Source: Rhizophagus clarus (lineage: Eukaryota; Glomeromycota; Glomeromycetes; Glomerales; Glomeraceae). From it: a stretch of DNA of 64,000 nt. Of this stretch, positions 37,301-50,516 are shown piece by piece. A model generated the notes under the pieces. That model was given only the letters and a program-made list of their open reading frames with translations. It did no database searches and was not told the DNA's origin. Position 1 is the first letter of the stretch, and the number at the start of each line of letters is the position of its first letter. The stretch covers positions 1,426,001-1,490,000 of the forward strand of contig BLAL01000043.1 in NCBI GenBank assembly GCA_015698045.1, read 5' to 3'. The position numbers were made by a program, and so were the translations under genes.

Positions 37301-38487
37301 AGGTTTGGATAAAGATATGATATTAAAGAAAAGTCAAAAAGAAACAACAAACGGGTTCTTTTCAAGAGAAAAGAGGTGTAGAGATACATAAAAATATCGT
37401 ATTATTTTTTTAGAAAGAAAACTTCTACCTCACATAAATATGTAAGGTGGGGAGTGAGAAACATTCGTAAGTTTTGACAGTGAATATGAAAAAATGAGGG
37501 TTAATAAAGGTAGGTGATAAGCGTAAAACTTTTTGATAAAAAGTTTTGATCGATCGATCGATAGAAAGAAGCACCTTCATAATATCTTTAATGATTTACA
37601 AATTACAGGCAGGTTAAAAATATTCTGTTGTGTAGCGATTAAAAAGTTCTTCCTTCCCCTTTTCCGCAATACAAGTTACGGAATTTTTAATTTTCGCCTA
37701 TTTTATATTCTTCATTAATAATCTCCCTAATTTTTAATTTTTCTGTAATATTATTTTTCCCTTTTTCGTCAAGCTTTGTGATGTCTCTGTACTTTCGTTG
37801 CGCCCCACGAAGCCGATTACGAAATTTTCTTTTTTCGTGCGCGAAATATCTTGCTTATATAATTTATATCACACATTTTTATTAAAAGTTCAATAGTTTC
37901 AGCGTTCAATCTTGTATTTCGACTCGTATTTTTTGAAAACCCTATTATAGTTTGTGGAATTTCTGAAAAACTTGATCTATCCTACCTACAAACGTTTGTG
38001 CTGATAAGAAACCAATATTTCTAAATTTGTTATTAATAAAGTTCCTTGTTTCTTGATAAATCATAACTCTAAATTCTTTTCTAACATAATAAGGTTCCAT
38101 TTATTCGTTTTTAAGAATTTTTTACTTAATATAAAATGATTTATTTCATCTTGGAAAAAGTGATTGTTAGAAAGAAATTTTTTATTTATAAAATAATCAG
38201 ATAAATTTAGTTAACGAATGAAAAAAGTTTTATCAATACAAAATAATTAAGACTAACCCTCTAGAAAAATAACTTGGATGAATTATTTGTTAGCAGATGT
38301 TTACAAATCGAAAAAGCTTGATCATTATATCCTTTTGCGATTAAAAGTTTCTAGCTAAAAAATAAATTTATATGAATTTAAAAGTGTAAACATTTTTTAC
38401 TTTTAATTTAAAAATTTTAAATTCCCACACATTAAAATTCTAACAATTTCAATGACAAATTCTTAATTTCATTGAAAGCAAGATTTA
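34352..38487. other. Long gene-poor spacer
   Basis: 34352-34450 would hold the EF-hand promoter. The only long frame, on the minus strand at 35398-35604, starts MRLRMYHNSLSSILHSAILH and lies in a GC-richer patch (35390-35640). It matches no family I know and has no supporting splice or paralogue evidence. 36300-37250 is very AT-rich and featureless; 37250-37800 is slightly less so. No RNA gene was found. Confidence 0.35.
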
Positions 38488-40229
38488 TTATGACTTTACA
38501 TTTTTAGTGATTTGAAATACTTCATAATCTTCTATTAAAAATTTACCCTTACTGTCCCTTATACTTTTTTCATAATATTTTTTTCTGCAGTAAATCATAT
38601 TAAAATTTAATCTAGATGAATTTGAAGAATCCGCTAAAATTGAACCTACTTTAAGGTCACCAAAACATGGACCCATATTCTTGTGACAATTTATTGCTTT
38701 ATGTACATCTTCTACATTACTTAAAATTGAATTTTTAAGATTACTCATACTTTTAAACGAAAAGATAAAACTATATTGAGTTTGAACCCAACCACCAACA
38801 GAATTCCATATTAGAGGATTATATCCACCAACAATTTCTTCTGTTCCTTTTATCTTAAGAAAGGAGACAGTGTTATTTTTATCATCACACAATTCATGAA
38901 ATTTACTAGGTGTAAATCCATCTCGGCTTCCTCTTAACAATAGATTAAATTTATAAGGCAAATATAATTCTCTCAAATATGAAAATTTACTATTACTATC
39001 CAATTTGTCAATCCATCTTGAAATAATTGAAACTATATTTAAATTAATAATATTTGAATCGATAATCATATCCGTTTTTATATTTCTTGGAAGTGAAATA
39101 TTATCATAATTTGATTCATGATCAGGATCCATGTAAGAATTTAATAAATCTTTATATAGTTGACGATTTAAAAGATTTTTATATGGACTAACTTTATGTA
39201 AGAATTCTTTAGATGATAAACTATAAAATCTAATCAAAGGTATACAATTATTTAAAGTATTTTCCATTGTTTTGAAATCATCATCCGTCCAAGTACCAGA
39301 ATCTGCAATAAGTGTAGAATTTTGTGCAAGTCCCCATTGTAATACATGTTCCCAAATTTCAACTTCTTTCATTTGTAAATTATCTCTTTTAATAAGTGAA
39401 ACTAATAATTTTTCAGGAATTGATGTGAAATCAATTGAATTAATAATTTTTCTGGTGAATCAGCAATAATATCTAAACAATATTGTTGAAGTTCAGAAAA
39501 ATTATTAGATTGAAAACTTGTTCGATGTGTTAATTCAAAATGTTGTTCCATCCATTCGGATTTATTTACAATTAAGTAGTTTTGTAAATAACCGACCAAT
39601 TCCTGAAGAAATAACTCGTCTGCGGCTACCAGGATTTTAAATATATCTGAAGTTTCTAACTCGTCCAATGAAAGAATACCACCATAAATATATCTATATA
39701 TTAAAAAATTTTTAAATTAAAAAAGAGATCGTTAAAGTTGCCTTCTCTTACCGCCGCTTTCAAAATGGTTGATGTTATTTATTTATGATTAAATATCCGA
39801 ATACCAATATTCGTCTGGTTTTCGTTATTTTCCGTCTAATTTTCGTCCAGTTTTCGTCCGGTTTTCGGTTTTCTTTTTTTTTTTTTTTTTTTCTTCCAAA
39901 CATAACAGCATCAACCATTTTGAAAACAGCGATAATATTATATCGTACTGGTAATTGCAAAATTACTTTCATTACCTTAAAATAATTTGAAAAATTTCTG
40001 AAGATATATTTGGTAATTTAATATGAAATAGAACATTGTTATTTCTTTTACTTGAAGCTAAAGCTCTTCGTAAATATGGAGAACGATAACACAATATGTT
40101 CATATGTGCACGAAATATTTTAACATTAGGATCTTCACCAACTTCAATCGTAACATCATAATATTCATTATCATCATTTAATAGTTCAATATAGTTTTGA
40201 CTTAATTTTGAAAAAAATTCTGATACCAT
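38488..40229 (-). CDS. BTB-BACK-TLDc domain protein with one frameshift
   Basis: Exon 1 (40229-39976) encodes MVSEFFSKLSQNYIELLNDD and most of the BTB fold (YYDVTIEVGE, FRAHMNILCYRSPYLRRAL). After a 282-nt intron, exon 2 starts at 39693 with YIYGGILSLDELETSDIF, then BACK (IWEHVLQWGLAQNSTL), then TLDc from about residue 300 (LLLRGSRDGFTPSKFHELCD, EEIVGGYNPLIWNS, GPCFGDLKVG, ending FLIEDYEVFQI). BTB proteins of this kind can act as Cullin-3 adaptors, and TLDc modules bind V-ATPase or act in oxidative stress; both are family knowledge. At about 39440 one base is missing: PEKLL runs off frame, while the next frame continues as NSIDFTSIPEKLLVSLIKRD. Restoring the length gives about 486 residues. 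It is either a sequencing slip in a T run or a recent pseudogene. Confidence 0.8.
39753..39935. mobile_element. MITE-like element inside the BTB-TLDc intron
   Basis: TTTCAAAATGGTTGATG at about 39759 faces its reverse complement CATCAACCATTTTGAAA at about 39909; the arms extend imperfectly to about 25 bp (CGC-x-x-TTTCAAAATGG). Between them lie short repeats of TTTTCGTCCRG type and a 20-nt T run. It is non-coding. Its presence explains the unusually long intron. Confidence 0.6.
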
Positions 40230-40584
40230 ATTTATTTTTTTTTTTTTTTTTTTTAATTTTAATTTTTAACGGGGCAGAGTTTGTTAAATTTATTTGGCCA
40301 TTTAGTGTAACTATTACAATGTTACTGCACATTGCTACGGCGACTTATGTCATTCGTTACCTATTTGATACGTACAAATTATAAAAGTGGTTGCACAGTA
40401 CATCATAATGCAGGATTTGACGTGTTTAACGGAACAAGGGGGAACAAGGGGGAACAAGGGGCTAAACAATTGATGATCAACATGCTGCAAATTCGGAGGT
40501 AAAAAAAAAAAAAAAAATAAAATAAAAATTTGATCAACAAAAAAAAATAAAAATTTGATCAACATTTCCCTTTCTTCTTGAAAT
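40230..40584. promoter_or_regulatory. Divergent promoter between the BTB-TLDc gene and F-box gene 3
   Basis: 355 bp separate the two start codons. The region contains a long T run directly upstream of the BTB ATG (40234-40253), three GGAACAAGG copies at about 40432-40460, and a duplicated AATAAAAATTTGATCAACA at about 40519 and 40547 next to the F-box ATG. It lacks the C/T tract promoter of F-box genes 1 and 2. Confidence 0.5.
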
Positions 40585-42288
40585 ATGGCATGTTCAAAAA
40601 TATTTTCAGGAGATTTACCAGAATTAATAAACGAAATTATAAAATATTTTCAAAATGATTATTCAACATTACATTCATGTATATTGGTTAATAGATTATG
40701 GTGTCGTTTAGCAATTCCATTATTATGGGAAGATCCATTTTCAATGAAACTTCCTAAAAATTATCGATTTATTGAAATTTATTTAAATAATTTAAATGAA
40801 GAAGATAAAAGAAAGTTAAAAGAATATAATATTAATGAAAATTTATTCCCATCAAATACATTATTTAATTATCCTGGTTTTATTAAATGTTTAAATACAT
40901 GGAAAATAATATTTTCTATTGAACAATGGATTTTAGCGATAATAAATTCTAAAGGATTACAAACTACTATACAAAATTTATATCCAAGCAATTTTGATCA
41001 AAGACTTAGTTCATCAAGATTATTTTATAAATTATTATTTAAAATATTTATTGAAAGTGAAGCGAAATTAAATACTTTAGAAGTTATAATGGTTAGAGAT
41101 ATGGATCATGATTGTTTTAATGATGTCTTTAATTTAATTTTACAAAATCAAGATTTTATTTATAATATCAAAAATTTAAAACTTCAAAGAATTGCTAATG
41201 GATCAAAAATTTATCCATTTTTGAAATTTTTATATTCAAATTGTAAATCTATTAGTTCCCTTTATTTTCAATTTCCAAGATTTAATAATAATAATTTATT
41301 AACAGAAAATTATTTTTTAAAAATAATTAATTCACAAGAAAATCTTAAAAAAATTTCATTTGAACGAAATTATTTATTTAAAGGAAAATTCTTATTATCA
41401 TTAAAAGATTCGAATTGTTTAAATACTTTAAATACTATCATATTTTATAGAATAGATTTTAAAAAGATCATCATTTCAAATGATGAATTTGAAAAATTAA
41501 ATGTTTTGGAATCAATTCATATACTTTATTGTTATTCTTTAAATTCCGATTTCATTCAACAAGTCGCTAATTTAACTAAACCATTTAAATTAAAATCTTT
41601 ATTTATGGATATAATGTTACAAATTGATTCATTAAGATTATTATTACAAAAATCCGGTCATTATTTAGAAAATATTGGTTTTGGTTCAATAATAAGTAAT
41701 GAATTAAGAAAACAATTTGAATTAATTATTAAATATTGTAAAAATATTAAATTTTTTGAATTCCCTGGTTTTGATAATTTAAATATTTATTTATCTTTTG
41801 ATTTAATTAAAAATATTGATCAAAATCTTAATTACCTTTCTATCGATTTTCATTATTATCTTGATTATTATCATAATCGAACGAATAATAATACTACTTC
41901 TGATAATATGGATCCTAGTTCCGTAGTATTATTAAATTTAGGTCAAATTCTTCCCCGTAAATTAGAATATTTAAACTTATCCCTTAATTTTGATATAAAA
42001 AATTTAGAAATATTTTTACAAAATTCTCAAAATACTTTTATTAAAAAATTCTTAATTAGAAACAAAATGCAAGAAGGGAGTGATCATATTTTACCTTCTA
42101 TAAAGAAATATATTATGAAAAAGGAGAGAGTTAAGTATTTGGCTATTATGGAAGTTTACTTTGAGAAAAGGGAAGATTTGTCTTTTATGAAGGATGAGGT
42201 GAAAGAATTTGAATCTTATAATGTTAAAGTTCAAAATTATAACGATTTATACGTTCAAGTTTATGATTTGATAAAAGAGATGGATTAA
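40585..42288 (+). CDS. F-box protein with leucine-rich C-terminal region (paralogue 3)
   Basis: This is an uninterrupted 567-residue frame starting MACSKIFSGDLPELINEIIK. The F-box covers about residues 7-50 (LHSCILVNRLWCRLAIPLLW) and is nearly identical to paralogues 1 and 2. The repeat region behind it is much more diverged, which fits a conserved Skp1-docking part and a variable target-binding part. It ends YDLIKEMD. It is likely a substrate adaptor of an SCF ubiquitin ligase. It is the only one of the four that faces a BTB gene, another ubiquitin-adaptor class, across a short divergent spacer. Confidence 0.9.
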   Translation: MACSKIFSGDLPELINEIIKYFQNDYSTLHSCILVNRLWCRLAIPLLWEDPFSMKLPKNYRFIEIYLNNLNEEDKRKLKEYNINENLFPSNTLFNYPGFIKCLNTWKIIFSIEQWILAIINSKGLQTTIQNLYPSNFDQRLSSSRLFYKLLFKIFIESEAKLNTLEVIMVRDMDHDCFNDVFNLILQNQDFIYNIKNLKLQRIANGSKIYPFLKFLYSNCKSISSLYFQFPRFNNNNLLTENYFLKIINSQENLKKISFERNYLFKGKFLLSLKDSNCLNTLNTIIFYRIDFKKIIISNDEFEKLNVLESIHILYCYSLNSDFIQQVANLTKPFKLKSLFMDIMLQIDSLRLLLQKSGHYLENIGFGSIISNELRKQFELIIKYCKNIKFFEFPGFDNLNIYLSFDLIKNIDQNLNYLSIDFHYYLDYYHNRTNNNTTSDNMDPSSVVLLNLGQILPRKLEYLNLSLNFDIKNLEIFLQNSQNTFIKKFLIRNKMQEGSDHILPSIKKYIMKKERVKYLAIMEVYFEKREDLSFMKDEVKEFESYNVKVQNYNDLYVQVYDLIKEMD

Positions 42289-43045
42289 TCTTTTTCCTAT
42301 GTAGAGAAAGAGAAAGGGGGAAGTTATGATTTGATAAAGGAAACGGATTAATTTTAGAAAAGAAAAGGAGAAAATTCCATGTTTTATGTTTTTATGTTTT
42401 TATGCGTAAAATACATGCGTTGTTTTTTTTTTTACTTTAGATTCTTCGTTTATAAGGACTTTAAATTCAATTTTACATATCAAATAACTACATATCATAT
42501 AACTTCAATAAATTTTTATTTAAATATAATTATAAATTGATATGCCCATTAAATAAATGACATATTTGTGATTAAATTATCTCATTTGACGTATATACAT
42601 AACTTTTAGCACAACTGCACTACTTATCACACTGTCACACCAGTCGACCATGATTCATACTATCCAAAATGGCACACAAAAAAGGGTGTCATTTTTCTGC
42701 CAAAATAGTCTGAAGGAATCAAATTTATCCGACATTTCCAATTTTAGACTTATAGTTAATACAATAATAAAAAAAAAATTTTTCTTGCACTATACATTAG
42801 CTTCATTCAAAATATATACAGTACCAATAAAGGAATGCGCTTACCAAAAAAAAAAAAATTAATAATTTTGCGAATGTGTGACGGAATCATGCGGATTGAC
42901 AAGGCCAATGTTCTACAACTATTTTCTAAATAGAATTTTCTGATTTCTCTAAAGAATTTCACTTTATTGTAACTCAAAATATAAATACCGTTGTATAATT
43001 TTTTAGGTTCAATTTTTTTTTACAAAAGTTACTTCTAATACAATT
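42289..43045. other. Spacer between F-box gene 3 and kinase gene 2
   Basis: AT-rich, with no gene. The last 60 bases before 43046 are A/T-rich and likely contain the kinase promoter; nothing specific is seen. Confidence 0.3.
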
Positions 43046-45518
43046 ATGAACACAGGCAATTCGGTATTAAAGTCTAGTCCGGTGCCCGTTTATTTTATTC
43101 CTTTTAAAAATAACGAGGAAAAATGTAGTTATTGTGGAATTGAATACTCCAAAACACTTAAATTTGAACAGAAATATTGCAAAAATTGTTTATTTTGGTA
43201 TATTAAATACGTGGACAACAACACGTGCTTAGATGAATATGTAAAAACAAAAAATACTCAGCGTATTGGCCATAAAACGGCTGAACATGATTACCATGAA
43301 ATTTTATACTTTACACATTTAATTCCAAATACTTCGTCATTAAATGATTACAAATTTTCAGTGAGAACTCTTGGCGGAGGAACTTATGAGCGGAAGTCAT
43401 TTTATTTATATGAGTATGGTTATCAAATTTCTTCTGAATGGGTACGTACTGATTGGGTGTATACTGAACGGGTATGTAGTGTAAATAAAAAGATCATTCA
43501 AATCCTATCTTTATCATGGTGGGATAATTTTGATAAATGTGTAGTTTGCCTACAAGAACTAAAGTATACGCGCCAAGAGTGTCAAACATGGTGCCAAAAA
43601 TGGTGTTCACAATGTTTTATAATTTATACTGGTTGTAGATATTGTTTAACAACAAATGTTATTTTTGGAATTAGGAATCGATCTCAATGTAAAAATTGTA
43701 AAAGAATATTTAATATTGATATTACAAATATTTTCAGTAGAAATTATATTATAAATGATTTTGTTCTTATTTTTAAAAGAAATGATACAAACTCAAACTC
43801 ATTAAAGTTAATGAGGTATTTATATAATAGTATGATAAAATGTTTAATAGAGTGGATTCCATATTCTCAATTTAAAGATTTAAGAAAAATAGGAGAAGGT
43901 GGATTTAGTATTATTTATAAAGCAACTTGGTCAGATGGTATAAGAGATACTGTTGTTGCTTTAAAAAAATTATATAATTCACAGAATATTAGTAATTATT
44001 TTTTCAATGAGGTATATTTAATGTTTTCTTCAATGTGCTTTTATTCAACATTTATTGATACATTTATTTACATTTTAGATAAAATCACTTTCTCGATGTT
44101 ACGATTTTTTCATTAAATTAGGAGTAATTCATTTTCATGGTATTACACAAGATCCAGTAACAAATGAATACATATTGATCATGGAATATACAGAAGGTGG
44201 AAATTTACATAATTATTTGCAAAAGAATTTTATAAATGTTACATGGAAGGAAAAACTGAGGATTTTACATGACATTTCATTTGGGTATTTATCTAAATTT
44301 TTGATGCATTAATCTATTATCCATATTTACAGTAAGTTATTGACCACTATAAAATATATTCTAGACTTTATTGGATTCATATCAATGAATTGATACATCG
44401 GGATCTTCATAGTGGAAATATATTATTATCATTAAATGATCCATGTCGTCGTTGGTTAATTGGAGACTTTGGATTATCACAGCCTGCAAATAATACTTCA
44501 CCGAATAATGAAATATATGGAGTAATATCTTATATCGCACCAGAGATATTTAAAGGTGGTACATTTTCAAAAGAATCTGATATATATAGTTTGGGTATGA
44601 TTATGTGGGAACTTACAACTGGTTGTAAACCTTTTGCTAATGTTGAACATAATGTTGATCTTATTTATGAAATTATTGATGGAAAACGGCCTGAAATTAC
44701 AAATGATACCCCTGAATTTGTTGCTAATTTAATGAAAAAATGTTGGGATCCTAATCCTTTAAAAAGACCATCTATTCATCAAATACGGAATAACTTTTAC
44801 AAAAGATTGCGTCCGGATCATGAGAAAATGTTTGAACAAGCTGAAAAAAGAAGATTAGAATTGATACAGTTAAAGCAACTTGGACCCGAATTTAGTGAAA
44901 AAACTCATCCGAAAGCAGTTTATACAAGCAGAACATTAAGCTCTTTGATTTCTAAATCTTCAATCATAAATTCTTCAATCAATTCATTTAATACTAAAAA
45001 AGGTATTGTATAATTTGTTGTTGTTATGGATTTACAAACTAAAAACTCGCAGTCAGATAATGATTTGTTTTATTAACTTGGATACTCTTTATTAATTTAG
45101 AATATATCACCAAAAAATATGAACTTGATATAAATAAAATTCAAAGGTAGTTTGTCATAATGAATAAAAATTACAATAGTATAATAGAAGACAAAAATTT
45201 TAATCATTATACAATTTTTTAGCTCATCCACTCAAAATATAAATTCTTCTGTTTACGTCACTAATTCTCAGCATCAAAATGTTAGTGGACCATTAAATAA
45301 TTTGATCTCAACTGTAACAGTAAATTCTTTAGGAAAGCGAAATATTGAGGAATTAGAGGTGGAAACACAAAAAAATAAAAAACAAAGTAAGTAAACTTAT
45401 TTTGACAAATAGTAGTATTTATAGTCAGTTTAATATTCTGCGAATTTAAATTAATATTTTTTTCAATTAATTAGGGAAAAATATTAAAGCTGATGATTCA
45501 GATAAAGAACTTAATTGA
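43046..45518 (+). CDS. TKL-like protein kinase with N-terminal cysteine-rich region, six exons
   Basis: Exons are 43046-44011, 44079-44284, 44365-45002, 45101-45146, 45223-45386 and 45475-45518: 2,064 nt, 687 residues, with every phase matching. Residues about 25-230 hold CxxC pairs (CSYCGIEY, YCKNC, CVVC, WCSQC, CRYC, CKNCKRIF) that probably bind zinc. The kinase domain starts near residue 272 (EWIPYSQFKDLRKIGEGGFS). It has VALKKL (ATP lysine near 307), IHRDLHSGN (catalytic D near 404), GDFGLSQ, YIAPEIF, SDIYSLG and RPSIHQI, so it looks fully active. The tail exons read EYITKKYELDINKIQ and KRNIEELEVETQ, a tail I know from Rhizophagus kinases. Reading past 45002 instead gives an early stop at 45011-45013. 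It is a paralogue of the relic at 26372. Confidence 0.85.
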
Positions 45519-47188
45519 ATATAAATAAGTATATTAAATTCGTTATTTATCAAGAAAAAAATTTAGCACTGAAAATTAACAAAAATTTAACTATTAATTT
45601 CTTATTAGATGATTATATTTATATTTTTTTTATTTAAATAAAGTAAATTTACATATGTTATAGTCTTATTTCTAAAGTCTTCAATCTTAAAATTTAAGAG
45701 AACACAAATATTTTGATTATATATAATATTGTTACTTAATAAACGTAAAAAAGTAAAGCTCTTATAACTATGGGTACTGCTTAATTTAAGATGATCTAAG
45801 TTTGAAGGCACATAATATTACTGTCGCTTTATAGACGCACTTCGCACGTCTTTTTTTTATGAAAATAAGGAGTTACTAATCCTCTTTTATGTATGTGTTA
45901 GATAGAAAACTTGCTTTTTGATGTGATGGATGTCTCTGAAATAAAGAGAATATATTAAAAATGTAAAGAAGAAATAGTTGAATTGATTGATTGGATTTGG
46001 GTTTATTTCTTTTTCTATCGTAATAGGATTGACATAAGTAATAAAAGCAGTCTAACTAAATACAATAATGTATTTGATGAATTATATTCGTATAGTGAAA
46101 ATGGATCTTCCATAAGTAAGTACATGTCATAGTTATACTTATGAGCGTTTCACGATGTGAAAGAAAGAAGCGGTGATTAAAAAGTTGACTCAAACTGTTA
46201 AGTCTGTAAACATATAAACCTAGATATTAGGCGAGTTACATTCATCTTTATTTAATTTGTAAGCATTAATTTAATGATATTTTGTTTGATTCAAAAACTC
46301 AAAAGCCATAATTCCATGGAGGAACAAAAACATCAATAAAGATAGGAAGAATTATCTGTTTTTACAATATAATAATTATAAAATTTTTTTTTAACGCATA
46401 ATTATCTTTTCATCACGGTGGATTTCCAAAATCTGTCTGCCAAATTTATTGTTGGCGCGATTTTTGACATCAGTCTTACATATGGAAAAAGCTTAATCAA
46501 TTTCGTAAGCTAATTTAAACTTAACTCCAGAGGGTAGTACAATAGAGGTTTTTTCTTAATTCTATAAATTCGCCAAAGAAAAGAAACATATTCAAAATTA
46601 TGGAAATCATGTTTTTTGATGATTATTATCTAAATGTAAATGGGAGCTTTAACACCACCTTAACTATTAATTAAAATTAAATAATTATAAAGTGTTGAAA
46701 AGAATTGTTAATTTTACTAATCATCCATTAAATTTGCGTTCAATCTTTAGAGAATCTTTAGAGATGAAAAATAACTATTAATAATTAGTAATTTGTCATT
46801 ATTTAATAATTGAGAAATTTAGTTAGGTGAAAATTAAGAAAAGTTTTCATTTGCCATGGGCTCATTGGAGTGCAATCATTGATTTTCTTTATTCCCAATC
46901 TTAGTATTAATCATTAGATAGAATACTTTATTTAGTTTGTATACTTTTTAAGCTACACTTGAATGCGGAAATCATTATTAAGCCTAAGTTTTTTTTTGTT
47001 GTATAACGTCATTATCACGACCCGGACGAAAATCCGGTTATTGCATATAAACTTACGTAGAATTATATAGTCCTTCGTTACACTTCGGATTAATAAAAAA
47101 AGCATTTGATTGGTGTTTTATTATCGCATGATTGCATTCCTTTTTTTCTCTCTTCGCTTTCCTCCCCTTTTTTTTTAAAAAAAAAATT
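45519..47188. other. Gene-free spacer
   Basis: No gene or repeat can be supported. The last 60 bases (47120-47188) are C/T-rich, like the promoters of F-box genes 1 and 2 (TCTCTCTTCGCTTTCCTCCC), so the promoter of the dead F-box copy is still recognisable. Confidence 0.4.
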
Positions 47189-48887
47189 ATGGCATGTTCG
47201 AAAATATTTTCGGGAGATTTAACCGAATTAATAAATGAAATCATACATTATTTTCAGAATGATTACAAAACCTTATATTTATGTATTCTGGTTAATAGAA
47301 TATTTTGTCGTTTTGAATTCCATTATTATGGAAAGATCCATTCTCATCTACTTCTAAAAATCATTATCTTGTTGTTGAAAATTATAATAAGAGATGTGAT
47401 TTTATCCACATTTATTTATATAATTTAAATGATGATAAAAAGAAATTAAAAGAGTATGGAATTGATAATAAATTATTTCAATCGAATACATTATTTAATT
47501 ATTCGAGTTTTATTAAACGATTGAATACATATAAAATCCTTCATTCAATCGAAAGGTGGATTGTTAGAGCTATAACTATTGAGAAACGACCTGCAAATTA
47601 TTTTATGCATAATACAAATTTATTACCATTTTCAAATTCTGATCAATATTGGAATATTAAAAGATTAATTTATAAATCATTATTAAAAAATTTTATAGAA
47701 AATAAAGTAAATTTACATACTTTTGAAATTAGTATGATTTGCGGATAAAGATTTTCATGATTCATTTGAATTAATATTACAAAATCGCAATTTTATTCAT
47801 AATATTAAAAATCTTGAACTTAATTATGGTACAGAAATTGTGAAATTTTTATATTCAAATTGTAAAGAAATTTCATCATTATATTTTTTATTTTCAACAT
47901 TTATTAATGATAATACATTGGTTGATAAACATTTATCCCAAATAATTAATTCACAACAAAATCTTGAAAAAATTTTATTTGGTTTTAATAATTTTCTTTT
48001 ATATCATTCATTATTATCAATAAAAGATTCCAATTATTCAAATACTTTAAACATATTCATATTTTATTATGTTGATTTTAAAAATGTAGTTATTATAAAA
48101 GAAGTTTTTGAAGAATTAAATGTTTTAGAATCTATTCATATTCTTTATTATTATTCTCTAGATTCGAATTTTATTCAACAAATTGTTAATTTATCCAGAC
48201 CATTTAAATTAAAATCTTTATTTATAGAAAAGATTTATCAAATTGAATCATTACAATCTTTATTACAAAAATCTGGAGATTATTTAGAAAATTTTGGATT
48301 TACTTCTTTAGTGAATGAACCAAATCAACAAATACTTGAATTGATTAAAAAGTATTGTGCGACAATTAAATTTCTTGATTTACCTGGATTTAATAGACAA
48401 AATGTAAATTTAGCATTTGACTTAATTGGAAATTTCAAACAAAGTCTTAATTATCTTACTATTAGTATCGGTGTTAATAGATTTTTTAGTTATGATTATG
48501 ATGATAATGTACTTAGTTCAAATGTACTGTTAAATTTAGGTCAAATTCTTTCTTCACGATTAGAATATTTAAGTTTAACTCTTATGATCAATGCGAATGA
48601 ATTTGAAGTATTCTTAAAATATTCTCAAAATACTTTTATTAGAAAGTTATTAGTCAAAAATAAATATATATGAAGAATGTGAAAATATTTTATCTTATAA
48701 AAAAATATATTATGAAAAACAAGAGGGTCGAATATTTGGCTGTTGCTGTAGGAGCTTTTCTTAAAGAGGATGAAGATTTGTTTTCTTAAAAGATGAAGTG
48801 AAGGAATTTGCGTCATATAATATTAATGTTTTAAATTATTATGATCTAAAAATTGATTATTATAACTTTATAAAAGAATTGGATTAG
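47189..48887 (+). pseudogene. F-box/LRR pseudogene (paralogue 4)
   Basis: It begins with the family start MACSKIFSGDLTELINEIIH but breaks at about 47316: one base is lost after VNRIFCRF, where relatives have RLAIPLLW. It shifts again at about 47745 after EISMIC. It has a TA insertion near 48672 after LVKNKY, and single-base losses near 48703 and 48784. Between the breaks the frame stays open and family-like, for example NLGQILSSRLEYLSLTLM, and the last codons (FIKELD) match paralogue 3. Few other stops have accumulated, so death is recent. The longest intact piece is 47840-48673. Confidence 0.85.
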
Positions 48888-50516
48888 ATGTCAATTAGGA
48901 TGTGTTGTTGTTTAAGAATGTTTAATTTATGTATAAATAATATTATATGCATAAATAACTATATGTATAAAATAAATTCATTTTTTTTTTATTCATAAAC
49001 GCGTAATTTATGTATTATTATTGTTTTCAAACTGATTTACTAATTCCGGTATTTTCTCTCAGACACGAAATTAGTTCTACTACGTGAAGGCGTTGAATAT
49101 TTTCACCTGAAATACAAAAAATTATGGAGTTGAAAATCATCCTACGAATGTCAAGGACTGACTGATCAGAGTTGATTTGTGAGTTTGGATACTCGGATGA
49201 GGCAGTATATTTATTGCAGCATGCACTACGGCCATAGCAAATGTCATTAGTCACGTGTCATTTGGTCATCATTCAAAATTACATCATGTGATCTAATAAT
49301 TCTGGTCAAAAATTATGGAGTCGATGATACAACAGATTCCTTAACTAAGCAGATGACTTTTACAGTTTACTCGATGGTTAATATCAAGATTAATAAGAAA
49401 AGAATGAAAATCCTTACCAATATAATAATGAGTGGAACGAGAATTGAGGTAGTTTATTTTTTCTTGGAATTGCAAGTTAACTTGCTCTTAATTTCAGTAG
49501 AAAGTACACCAACGTATACTGTTGCTAGAATCAAACGCATGATCAAATATATTTTTAGGTAATAACAGAGTCATCATCCCACAGAGTGAATATCTTACGC
49601 AACACATATTTATCTACTTATATGTAAAGCTTTTAAACATAGTCACAATTCTGTCGTACATGGAAAAAATTTTCCAAATGTTGTTACTTGTTAGAATTTT
49701 TGATAAATTATGCACAACTTAGATTTTTTGCTTCCCTTGGATCGTATTACTTTATTTGAAAACCCGCTAAAATTTTTTCACATTTAAAAATATTATTTTT
49801 TTCTTTTATATTATAATTTATCCTTTAATTTTAATTTTAATGCTATGGTTAGAGAAGGTAACAAATTTGATATTAATAATTTTCTTGTATATCCTTCTAA
49901 ATTTTCATAAAGTCTTATATTAAGCAAAATTCACAGATATATTTTTCCAGCTATGATCAATGCCAAACATTGAATATTTACTTCGCAGTCACGCACAAGT
50001 CATTACGGCCTGTCAAGTGTGTCGTCTTAATACTATATGTCAGAAGATTTAAGACCTAAATGTGTGATTACATACCGTTACTTCAAGTTTATAAAATTCC
50101 GTTTACAAAGAAAGTTTACCTCATCATCAACGATTATACAATTCATATAGAAGAATATGCCGTTCACATTAATGTATACAATAATCACTTATCATAACTT
50201 TAGAATCCTATAATTCTAATTAGCAATTTAGCATCTTCTCTTGTTAACACTATTTCTAATTCTTTTAATCAAAACAAAGCAATTATACCTACCATTTTTT
50301 CTATTATAAATAGCATCTATTCTTTCAATAATATAAATATATATACTGATAATTCGTTAATTTTACCAATCGAAGGTACTTCTCGACTGCACCTCAACCT
50401 TCTAATATAATATGTTGTATATCTTGAAGCAGGTGCCCGTAAAATATTTTTCGATTTGAAGTGAAAATTTTGATTTGTGCAGCAAAAAAAATTTCAATAT
50501 ATAATTAGCGCGTATA
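48888..50516. other. Gene-poor spacer
   Basis: Two short open frames (minus 49027-49254 starting MTNDICYGRSACCNKYTASS; plus 49353-49562) have no family match, no splice support and no paralogue here. Nothing else is seen. Confidence 0.3.

Noticed and set aside
45003..45013. Stop at 45011-45013 as the true end of kinase gene 2
   Set aside because: It follows a GT donor (phase 1), and three downstream exons join in perfect phase with the usual family tail; kept only as an intron-retention alternative.
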